Assembly (NCBI GenBank): GCA_036924285.1
Contig: JAYKYS010000018.1
Location: 2,418,001 to 2,482,000, forward strand
Direction of reading: 5' to 3'
Source of the DNA: Asterella californica
Taxonomy: Eukaryota > Streptophyta > Marchantiopsida > Marchantiales > Aytoniaceae
DNA: 64,000 nucleotides
Below, piece by piece: positions 44,582 through 55,409 of this stretch. Each line of letters begins with the position of its first letter. The first letter of the stretch is position 1. The notes under the pieces were generated by a model. The model was not told where the DNA came from and did not search any database. It saw only the letters and a program-made list of their open reading frames with translations. The translations under genes were made by a program, and so were the position numbers.

Positions 44582-47500
44582 CCCTTCTTCATTAGAGCAT
44601 CACTTCTTTCATACCTAGTAAATCTCTGATATGTATAAACCTTAGCTTTGGTAAAAATATCAGCTAATTGATCTTCCGATGGACAATATTCCAGCTTGAC
44701 TATTTTAGCTTCAATTTTCTCCCGTATATGATGTAACCTTGTCTCCAAACCTTTTGTTCTTTCTCTGATAACTCTATTGTTAGCCAAGAACATTGCACTC
44801 TGATTATCCACATGTAATACTGTTGGTCCAGATATCTTTTCTCCCATCTCCAGCAATAAATTCCTTAACCATATCAAGGTTATAGAACCATCACTAAGAG
44901 CAATGTATTCAGCTTCCGTTGAAGACCTTGCTACTGTATTCTGCTTCTTGCTGCTCCAACTGATAATTCCACCTGAACATAAGTTGAAGCATGCACTTGA
45001 TGTGGATTTTCTGCTGCTAGTATCTCCAGCCCAATCACTATCACTGAAGCCTTGAAGTTCACTTCTCCCCTCCTTAAATATAAGACCAAGATTGATAGTA
45101 CCTTTCAGATATCTCAGAATTCTCTTTGCAGCAGCCCAATGAGATGAATTTGGACAATGCATAAATTGACTTAGCCTCCCAACAGCATAGCAAATATCAG
45201 GTCTGGTGTGGATGAGATATCTGAGTTTACCAATTAATTTCCTGTACAGATATTCTTCAATGATATTTTCAGCTGTAGTCTCCTCAAAACCACTTTCTTG
45301 CTCCATAGGTGTTGCTGATGACTTGCAATCGTCCATCTGAAACTCTCCAAGTATAGACTTTATGTATGCTTGTTGAGAAAGCATAATACAGTCCTCCATC
45401 TGTCAAATATTAACACCAAGGAAGAATCTTGCTAAACCCAAATCAGACATCTCAAACCTCTTGCTGAGTTCTCCTTTGAGTAGTTGCACCAACTCCTTAT
45501 CACTTCCTGAGATTAAGATATCATTCACATATAAAACGAGTATGATCCTCTTTGAATTATCTTTCAAGACATAGAGGTTTGGATCCAACTCTGATCTTCT
45601 GAGTTCATGGCTGTGTAGAAACTCATGTATCTCAGAATACCAAACTCTTGGTGCTTGCTTTAATCCATATAAGGATTTTCTGAGAATGCACACATGATCT
45701 TTCTTCTTTTTCACTTCAAATCCTGGTGGTTGAACCATGTAAACTTCTTCCTCTAACTCTCCGTGAAGGAAAGCTGACTTCACATCCATCTGATGTATTT
45801 CCCAGTGGTAATGACCAGCAAGAGCTATTACAAGTCTGATTGAATCTCATTTTGCAACTGGTGCAAAAGTTTCTCCATAATCAATCCCTTCTTGTTGCTG
45901 AAATCCTCTTGCTACTAACCTTGCTTTCAGCTTGTCAACTGAACCATCTGATTGTAGCTTGGTTTTGTAAATCCATTTGCATTGGATGGCTCTTTTTCCT
46001 CCTGGTAGTTTAACCAAATCCCACGTATGATTTTTGAGTAGCATTTTATACTCCTCTTGCATAGCTTGTCTCCAACTAGGATCTTTGTTAGCTTCTTCAA
46101 ATGTAAGTGGATCATCCTCCTGAATACTTTCAGCAAGTCCACAGTAATCATCAAGCCTTGCTGGTGGTCTTCTAACTCTTTCTGATCTCCTTACTTGAGA
46201 ATCTGCTGCATGTTGTAAGTCATCTCCTTTAGCTTCATGAATACTTGATAACTCAGATTCAGAATTTTGTTGAAATTCAAGTTGCTCTTCACTAGGATTA
46301 GTGAGAGATGTTGACTGCTCCAAGTCCACCTCAATATCAGATTTATCAGATTCTGAATCAATCTGATCTTCACTTGTAGGTAGCTTAAACCTGAATGTAT
46401 CACAAGTTTCTTTCTCACCTTCCATCAGATCAGAATCCAACTCAGAGAATCTAACATCTCTGCTGATGTGAGTCTTTCTTGTAGACTGATTGTATACTTT
46501 GTAACCCTTGGTTTGCTCAGCATAGCCCACAAATATACACTTCTCAGATTTTGCATCCAACTTCTGTCTCTTCTCATCATTGATGTGCATGTAAGCTGTG
46601 CACCCAAAAATCCTGAAGTGAGACACATCTGGTTTCACTCCTGTAAATGTCTCTTCAGGTGTCTTGTGCTGCACAGCTGTTGTATATGCTCTGTTCATAA
46701 TGTAAACAGCTGTGTTGCAAGATTCAGTCCAAAAATAATTGGGAAGATTCTTGGCCTTCAGCATGGATCTGCCACTCTCCACAATCACTCTATTTTTCCT
46801 TTCAGCTATACCATTTTGTTGTGGAGTATAAGCTGTGGAAAGTTGCCTTTGAATACCATGCTCTTCACAAAACTGAGTAAAGACGTTAGAACAATATTCT
46901 CCTCCTCCATCTGATCTGAGAACTTTAATCTTCTTGCCACTTTGATTTTCTACAAGAGTCTTGAACTTCTTGAAGTATTCAAATACTTCAGACTTCTGTT
47001 TTAGGAAGTAGATCCATGTCTTTCTGCTCACATCATCAATAAATGTCAGAAAATACTTACAGCCTCCAATAGAGCTTGTTTGCATAGGTCCACAAACATC
47101 TGAATGGACCAAGGCCAACAACTCTTTTGTTCTTGCACCTCCCTCCTTTGGAAAACTCTTTCTGCTTTGTTTTCCAAATATACATCCTTCACATATATCT
47201 CCAGTAGTTGGTAGCTTCATCCTTGGTAGTCCTTCTACCATATGATTATCCATCATATGTTTCAGACTTCCAAAGTTCAAGTGTGCAAATCTCTGGTGCC
47301 AAAGACTTGCTTGATTATAAGAATCAACAACCATAGAGACTTCTTGGACTTGAGGCTCAACATTCAAGATATATAATCCTGACTTCTGATCTCTCCTCCC
47401 TGAAGCAATAACTCTCTGATTATGTGAACCATCCAGTATCTGCACCTTTGTATCATCAAAAATCACCTTCATTCCATGGTCTGTGATTTTTCCAACAGAA

Positions 47501-48649
47501 AGCAAGTTCTTAGTGAGCTTTGGAATAAAGACTACCTCTTGTATACTCTTCAGATCCCCTTCACTTGTTTTCACTGTCACAGCTCCAGTACCTGGAACTT
47601 CACATCCTGTACCATCAGCTTGAGTAACCTTAGAGACTGCTGTTGCTGAAAGTCCTTCAAGAGTGATCTTTGGCTGGTCATGTGCTTAGAAGCACCAGAA
47701 TCAATGTACCAATTCTTGTCTTCTGTTGTTGTAGATATCAAGCTGGTAATAAACATATTACCAACATCCTTCTCTTCTTGTGCATCTTCTTGAGCAGCAA
47801 CATTACTTGAAGTAGAATTCTGACCTTCATTTGTCTTTCTAGCATAGCAATCTTCAATCTTGTGACCTTTCTTTCCACAGAAGAAACAAGTTCCCAACTT
47901 CTTTCTGCACTCTTCAATCTTGTGACCTTTCTTCTTACAGAATGAGCAGAAAGTTGTGCCTTGATTTCCTGAGTAGGAAGACCCATGTTTCTGAGATTGC
48001 TGCTGCTCTCTTCTGTAAGTCTTCACCATAATCCTTGATTCTTCTGAGGGAAAAACTTTCTGATCAGCTGCTCTTCTTCATGTAGTAAACTGCACAACTC
48101 CTCATAAGTTGGTATACTCTCCCTTCTGTTGATATCAGAAACAAAATGAAAATATGGAGTACTAAGACTATTCAAAGTTATAGAAACTAGATCTTCATCA
48201 CCATATGTCCCTCTTGCTCTGGTTAGCTGCACATAAATACCATCTATCTTCTCAAGGTGTTCATGAATATCTGCACTCTCATCCATCTTGATAGAGTATA
48301 GATCATTCTTCAACTTTGCTACTCTATTTTTGCTCACATTATCATATCTGCTAGCTAGCTTCTCCCAAGCTTCTCTTCCTGTATCACAAGCCTCAATGAT
48401 AAGCCTGATACTCTCCTTCACAGCAAGCAGAATATTGGCTAATGCTCTAGTTTGCTTCTTAATGAATCTTAGAGTTTCAGGAGAACTCTCATCATAAAAT
48501 GGAGCAAGCTTCTCTTCTCCAGAAACCACACCTCATAGATCCTTCTCACTCAGAATGGCTTTCATGATCAGTTTCCAGGAACTGTAATTATTAGAACATG
48601 AAAGCCTAGTGCTCTCATTCAAACCAAACTCACTGAAAGTAGCAGCCAT
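44566..48649 (-). pseudogene. Copia-2 gag-pol (broken)
   Basis: Gag starts at the ATG 48649-48647 and meets a TGA at 48,535-48,533 where the family has Trp. Frames then shift near 48,060 and 47,630. Domains in order: gag; two zinc knuckles (CSFCKKKGHKIEEC and CFFCGKKGHKIEDC); protease WYIDSGASKHMT; integrase with H-H-C-C and the VHSDVC, IDDVSRKTW and NGIAERKNR segments; RT with YVNDILISG; and RNase H with DSDWAGDTSSRKST and SSTEAEYIA. Stops lie at 45,849-45,847 and about 45,404-45,402. The RT active-site motif YVDD has become YVND, so the enzyme would be inactive even if frames were intact. Confidence 0.9.
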
Positions 48650-48742
48650 GGATGCTATCTTGCTGAAAAGATGAGTCCAAAAAACCCCAGAAACTAAATA
48701 CCAGATTATCAGAATTTTAAACCCTTAGCTTGAGCAACCTGT

Positions 48743-48754
48743 GCTCTGATACCA
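48743..48754 (-). other. Copia-2 primer-binding site (initiator Met-tRNA)
   Basis: The minus strand reads TGGTATCAGAGC directly after the LTR end. This is the standard plant PBS. Confidence 0.9.
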
Positions 48755-49167
48755 TGTTACAAAACTGAGAACTGTACTCTCAAGTCTCTCAGAATATAGA
48801 ATTTATCTCCCACAACAGAATGCTATCAGCCTATTAGAACTGATAACAGATCAGCCTGTGAAAACTAATCAGAAGGAGAACTGAACAGAAATATTCCGAG
48901 ATGATATGTGCACAGCTTTACTTAGACTTCAGAACTGGTACAGACAGAAAGGGCCTCAGACTCATACTACTCTACAGGGAATGTGAGTTAATATACTAAT
49001 GATACATAACTGCTGTCACCTCAAAGTGACTTACCTAACTGCTGTCACCTCAAAGTGACTTACCTAACTGCTGTCACAGTGCTTCTCACGTCACAAGTCA
49101 TGTCACAAGTCACCTCTTCCTTTTTTACTTTTGTCTTTTTAGATGTGACCTCTAATGATATTTAACA
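48755..49167 (-). repeat. Copia-2 5' LTR
   Basis: 413 bp. It contains an extra copy of CTCAAAGTGACTTACCTAAC relative to the 3' LTR and lacks a segment near CTTCCGCAGAG. Confidence 0.9.
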
Positions 49168-51069
49168 ATTTCCACTAGAGGCTTTGTGTAACTCACATAA
49201 CTCACTTGCGCGATTTAGAAATATATACTTCTCGTGAACCGAACGAATCGACTAACGTTAACGTTGTGTCTAATCATCTCTCTGTTCAACGGACATTCAA
49301 AGTGCACGGAAGATCTCGAGGGCTAGAAGGTGTCGGTTGTGGCAGATCGATCGAGGGGCGTTGAAAGACTGAAGGATCAGCAACTGCAGTTAACGTTCAA
49401 CGATTCCCATCTATTGCGGGTCTAACATACAACATATACTTCGTCACCTGACCTCTTTATATGAACGTAGTCTGACCGGACAATATCAAGTCCAGGATCA
49501 GAGATTTTCTCTAAGATATAATATTGTGTCTCGAGAGCCATAATTCATAGGATGCCAGGATGAATGGGAGAAAACTTATATGTTGGTCGGGCCATGCCAC
49601 CACGTACTCGCCTTCATGGTGGGTTAATCATCTTTGTTTTTCCTAATGGGCGTCTAGATCGGCAACGATAGTGTACTAAACTAATCTGTGATCACTGAAC
49701 CTCCTACATCATAGGAATGCTTAGAACCGACGGGATTCGTATGATATTAAAATAATGCAGGCGCGTGGCCGTTGCAAGCTAGGACTCCAGAAGACGTTAC
49801 CATTGTTGTATCCTATGAAATTAAACAATGCCGGTGCGTGGCCGTTGCACGAGACGTTTCCATTGTTGTATATCCTCTCCTGCATAAAAGACAAAATGCA
49901 ACATATATCGCCAGGTCTAGATCCTGACTGCGCGGTGTCTCGTATCCTCAGCGAGGTACAGCAATCCAACAGGAAGTACGGCAGAAATTGGTGGAACCCA
50001 GAGCCACAGTGATTTTCTCTATTGTTTTGACTTAGTGCTGACTGGCTTGTATCGCTCATCTTTCATGTCATCATCGTGAAAGGAGTTGGCTTCTCCTGGT
50101 TCGAACACTGTTTTCATTCAGATCTGACCAAGTTTTATATTTAGTGGAAAAACCCAGTCATCAAATCATCTTCGCTTCACTCAGTCCAAAAGCTTTGAAG
50201 CAAGAAGAAAGTTAAACAAAACGTACAAGGAAACTGCAGTACTGAACTGTCATTGAGAATGGAAATCAGAATGATCTTTCCTTCGTTCCTTAAGATCATT
50301 TAGGAAATATAAACCTCCAAAACATTTTGTTCCACGACAGAGGTACACCTTAGCTAACATCTGCATAGGAGAAGAATGTTACAGACAGAGAATCATCTAC
50401 TTAATTTTAAGTAGACAATGCAACAAAGTTACTCGCTCTCTATGCAGATGAGGTAATTACCTGTCGAGTATTTCTGCTCGAAAACACTTGAATATACAGA
50501 CTCAGCAACAGGCATTCTCCAAGTCGGTCCTGGAATTGTGTACCCAGTTTTCATCCGGATCTGGCTCCAAATTGCAAGAGGGTTTGAGGCAAGTTCAAGA
50601 CGAACTTGTACGTAGCATTAAAAAACAGATAACCACGAAGTAACCGGTAACCAAGTGACAGAAACCTTTTGTGATAACTACGTTTACGTACTTATCACAA
50701 AAGAGATTCTATCTGAACTCTGCCCCATGTAGCGATTGCAAGAGAACTGTCTACGGAACGAGAAAGAAGTACAACTTATGCACCGCTTATAACTGTGAAT
50801 GATGCGTCATGCACTAGCGTGAGTACAAGTAGGCATTTGAAGCTTAATGCGTGCTATTCTTTAGAAAGCACGTGGATAATTCCTCTCCACCATGGTGGAA
50901 GTTGGAAGTCTGATCATTTGCGAAAGTTATGGACGGAGGGAATTGGAATATGAGTAGAGCTAGTCTAGGAGGCTTAGAGAGAGTGGTCGAAGCCTCGAAC
51001 CCCTTGGCGAGAAGGAGTTGCCAAGTTCTTTGTCTCTTAATGCAATGTCTGATTTAAGAGGTTGAATTA
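49168..51069. other. Intergenic region, no gene recognised
   Basis: Only a diverged direct duplication is notable (about 49,757-49,812 and 49,829-49,877, sharing GCGTGGCCGTTGCA and CCATTGTTGTAT). The palindrome CCACCATGGTGG lies near 50,889. Confidence 0.5.
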
Positions 51070-52114
51070 ATGACTGCCGAAAGTGGAAAAGAATCTAAAC
51101 ATGATATGCAATTACTTGAGTCATTCGTGTTGGTAATGCAACAAGAACAAGTCGTTGAATGAAAAGAGGAAATGACTATCAAAGTCTTACAATTTATTGT
51201 GGGTTTGTTAAATCAATTTGACGAGAAGAACATCTCGAAATACCTGAAATACTATTCTCAGATGATGGAGTTGAGTAAGGTACAAGAAAAGAGATGGTGA
51301 GTACACTTGAACTTGCTATCGTACTAGAGCTATGAAAGCATGTAAAAGAAATCATATGATCTCATGGTGCTACATGGGAAAAATTTACTCTTCAACTAAA
51401 AAAAAATATTTTTTAGAAGATGCAGCTTGAATGACTAAAAAATCATTCATGGAATGGAAAAATAAATCAAATAAAGTGCTTGTTACCACAAAGTTATTTC
51501 AAAAATATGAGATAATTATTTCATTTGTCTCGGGTGGAAAAGCTCACATTGGAGAATGAAAAATTGAAGTTGTTTATGCAAAGCAACTAACAATGAACTA
51601 CACAAAGAGTTGGAGATGTTTTTAGAAAATAAGATGGAAGATATGGACTCGCAGTTGATTGAAAAAAAGTTTTTGAAGCAGTGGGTGTACTTGAAAACGA
51701 GAGTATTGGAGAGAGAAGATGATGATAAGATAAGAAATGAGGTCACCGTCGATCATACTATCTCATAGATAACCAACAATGTCTAATATACAAGTCCTTC
51801 TTGTTTCATTTTCTACTATACTTGTCCTTACGGTTGCACCACAAAAAGATGTAATAAAGGAGTTAGTAAAAGAGATGAAAGACTTGCGAATTAAGCTAGC
51901 AAGGCTAGAGGAGAAAGGAGGAGCACTTGAAAACAAACCCGCTCCAAGACAAGAAGATGTGCAGAGATGTATTTGGTGCGATAGCAATGAACATCATCAA
52001 AAAGAGTACGTAGACTTTGGTGATATCTTACGTCAAGGAGTGATTTATTGGAAGGAGAGAAAGATTACCTTGAAGGACACTAGTGAGATCTTCAAAACTA
52101 ACTTCGAAAAATGA
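51070..52114 (+). pseudogene. Gypsy gag relic related to Gypsy-1 gag
   Basis: From the ATG at 51070 a broken gag frame reads LNQFDEKNISKYLKYYSQMMEL (about 51,210-51,275), then a KYFLEDAA..TKKSFMEW segment matching the EFLEEDSERVTRRTLLEW of gag-1 (12.3 kb). The frame 51,779-52,114 holds a linker and a knuckle-like CIWCDSNEHHQKEY, in which the last Cys of C-C-H-C has been replaced. The VIYWKERKITLKDTSE..TNF tail matches the same place in gag-1. Many stops are present. It is a separate and older copy of the same Gypsy family, with no pol nearby. Confidence 0.65.
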
Positions 52115-52472
52115 AGAATGAGATAAGTTTTAGAGGATTATCTTCACGACATATTGAGGCATCAATAGAGGCCGCTGCCTAAGAGGTTGAGGTGATGAAA
52201 AATAAAGATAATACTTTTGAGAAGTAGTCGGAGACGAGTAAAATATGGAGTCATGTTGTGATCACAATGGAGAAAAAAAAATCAACAAGAAACGAGTTAC
52301 TCAAAATGGCCAAGGTAAAAGTTTGAACCACGACATTTTTCATGAATCCACGGCTACCTCAAGAGGTGGTTGTAATGATTTTGGCCGCCTTAACTACATC
52401 ATAGGTTAAGAATCTTTCCAGGATGATTCTAATATTGATTTTAATATTGGGATATGGTCAAATACACCTAGC

Positions 52473-53758
52473 TTTTTACTTCCTCAATCTCCGTAGGAAC
52501 ATTAGGACTTCCTCGGTCCTAATGTTCCTACGAAGTTCAAAATTACCCCTTAGTCCCCTGATCGGCAACTGGTTGTTTTGCATATCGTTCGAGACATTTT
52601 TCTTGGAATCACAATTCAGATAAACTGCGTGAGCACGAGCGCCAAGTCTACTGAAGATGGAGCTCGAAATTTCTATATGGCACCTTCTTAGTGTTGAAAG
52701 GTATGAAAAACCAACAGAGACACGCACACGCCTAAGAAAACTTTTCTGTGCCTCCATTGTCATAACCTCTCCTTTCTATCCTCACGAATCAAAGAAATAG
52801 TGATCGTGGTGAGATCACATAGTGCATTATGGACATCATCCACTTCATCCACATCCATTCTCCGCTGATCGTCACGAGCACATACAATAGTGAGATTTGA
52901 CCTCACATTTGACATGGTATGAAATAGCAAGGAGAATGGAGGGTTCGAACGTGATTGAAGCCCAAGGGCGTTCAAAGACAAACGCAAAGGAAAGAGATTG
53001 AGATATAGAGAGATAGAGATAAATGAAATTTTCCGATTTTCCTACATTAAAGACCTGCAAACCAGCAATTTTCTCGTAAGCTCGTGGTAACTTGGGTTCA
53101 CTGCTTCGAGTTCTTCGTAGGCTCGTCGTAGCTTCAGATTTCTTTTACTCATCTATATTCTTGCAGAACTCGATTAATATTGTGAAAATATTGCGTGCAT
53201 GTAGTGGAACGTTTGGTGACTTGCATAGATTTCGGTTCATAGCACGCATCTACTCTTTCGGAATATTATTTGCGTACCACGCATCTATTCTCTCGTAATT
53301 TCATTTCGATTACCGCTGATGGCTTTCTCGTAACTAATCGCTACGCATGCACAATCAAATATCACAACTGGCAGCATAAACTGAAGACACTTGAATTTCA
53401 CATACGGCTCAGCAAGAATCTGAACAATCACTGCACACTCGAATTTAGTGGACCGATCAGTTACGACTTCAAGGAAAAGAATTCGATTCAACTCTACTAT
53501 CTTGACTCCAGTCATAGCTAAACACTACCGGTTCAAATAATACGAATTAATCTGTCATTCAATGTAAATAATGCGAATTAGTCTGTCATTCACTATGTCT
53601 GTTTCATTGTTCGCTGCCGCTCCCGTAGTTTCGCGTGAACACTGTGAACTTGACTGTGTGCTTGATTGCGACAGCCGGTAAAGGACTGAGGGAGTAATTT
53701 TGAACTTCGAAGGACCGAGGAAGTTCTAATGTTCCTGCGGGGGACTGAAGAAGTAAAT
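52473..53758. mobile_element. Inverted-repeat element, likely non-autonomous DNA transposon
   Basis: A roughly 95-bp sequence at 52,473-52,570 occurs in inverted, diverged form at 53,665-53,758, both with TTTACTTC-type outer ends and TTCAAAATTAC inside. The left arm contains a perfect 17-bp hairpin (52,492-52,508 with 52,516-52,532, 7-base loop); the right arm has lost half of it. The 1.1 kb between has no recognised coding sequence. A target duplication could not be identified. Confidence 0.5.
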
Positions 53759-55148
53759 TTCTGCAAATAAACCTGTGACCTAAAAGTCCAAATGCCGTCA
53801 CTACAATAGTAACATTCCATTTCACGTAGCATCTTCTGCGATTTATGAATAATTAACTTCGCGTAAATGTTATATAGTAGAACCTCGTTATAGTAATCCG
53901 ATTTGTGGTTTACGAATAATTCCCTTGATAGTTTTCATTGTCACAAGACAGAGAAATAATTGGAGTCGAAACAAGCTACGCTTACTAGTCACTGGTTGCT
54001 ACTAAGTTTTAGCTCTAATATGTATTAAAGTCACATCCGTTTGTTTTTAGTGCTCAAATATATGAATATAAACAGTTTGATAGTGAGTATAACAAAAAAT
54101 TTATAAATTATAAAATTATAATTTTTTTTTCTTTTTAGAAAGAAATTATGTATATCGTGTTTGTGACTATATTGGATGCGATTATAACGAGCTTTGACGG
54201 TAATAACACAACCTGATCCCAAAATATACCAGATAGATCACGCAATAATGACTAAACTGCGTTGTCGTGTGGTTGTGTTGAGTAATCGCTAAATATGGTT
54301 ACTACGAAGAAGTTTCAGATCTAGAAACTTAAACTGAGCTAGATCTTAGAAAGAAAACTTTCCTATTATTCATCGTTGGGAAGGAGATTTCCTTCATACT
54401 GATTTTATGAAGATACCTTAAGGACACCGTTTGTTGGATGTAAATGTACATAATGAAATGAATGTGTTTGAAACTATCATAGCTCAAGAGACAGAACTCT
54501 ATATTTCATATTTCGTAGATCCTTAAGATTCCTTATACGGTTTATATACTATTTGAATGGGACATGGTCTTAAGACTAGATGAATTCTCGTTGGTTGAAA
54601 CTTCAAAGTATAGAGTAAATATTAATTATGAAAATCAGTTCCTCATTTTCGCACAATTCCTTGTGTCAGTTTTTGGGTCAATTGTTCTCGGCATGTGCGA
54701 AATGGAAACAGTAAGTTAACCAGCTTAGATACAGTGATGATTACAAAGTCTCAAGTTAGTAAATGTCAAATATTTTGTATTGTTCGGTTTATAGAGAACC
54801 AAGATATCATAGATATGAAGTGAAAAGTAGACACTAATTCTATTCGTTTAAACTATATTTATACAAGCATCGTAATATTTCAACTTACATGTGTAAACAA
54901 GCTTTCTCAGAAAACTTCATTTTGCTTTACAGTCACTTATGCTTCCATGATCAATACAATAAATTTCGAGTTACATACTTTATACTTACGTCTAATGAGT
55001 GACTTTAGATACTTGTGCCATAAGTCACTACCAGTCTCAGAGCAGAAGGAAGAACGCTTGTGTGTTACATTTATCAAGAACAGAGGGTGTTGTTAAACGT
55101 TGAAGCCTTCTATTCCACTAATGTTAATTTCTACGACATGCGAAGTAA
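53759..55148. other. Intergenic AT-rich region
   Basis: No gene-like frame. Runs of A and T and short frames only. Confidence 0.5.
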
Positions 55149-55153
55149 AATTT

Positions 55154-55396
55154 TGTTGAAGAAGTAAACCAAGTGAATACTCTCCAGTGTAGAAGATATA
55201 TCAGTAAAGGGATCAGTCGACTCATCATCTCCCAAGAGGAGGTTGTTATATACTCCAACCTATGGACAAGAGGTTAGTCACTAGTCAATCATTAGTCATA
55301 GAGATGTGCCTATAGAGGTGACTATAGAGATGACTATAGATGTGACTATTAGATGTGACTATAGAGGTGACTATAGACTAGACATTATCTTTAACA
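55154..55396 (-). repeat. Copia-3 3' LTR with expanded minisatellite
   Basis: 243 bp, TG...CA. Contains about five GTGACTATAGA-like units near 55,318-55,380, against about one in the other LTR. Confidence 0.9.
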
Positions 55397-55409
55397 CCCC
55401 CTCTTAATG

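Larger units (their letters stand above)
44194..49167 (-). mobile_element. Copia-2 LTR retrotransposon
   Basis: Left LTR 44194-44581 (388 bp) and right LTR 48755-49167 (413 bp), both TGTTACAAAAC...TTAACA on the plus strand. A PBS complementary to initiator Met-tRNA (GCTCTGATACCA, 48743-48754) touches the right LTR, and a polypurine tract (GAAGAAGGG, minus) touches the left. The flanks ATGTC (44189-44193) and ATTTC (49168-49172) look like a target duplication with one change. LTRs differ mainly by a 29-bp duplication in the right copy and a short deletion, so the insertion is fairly young. Confidence 0.92.
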
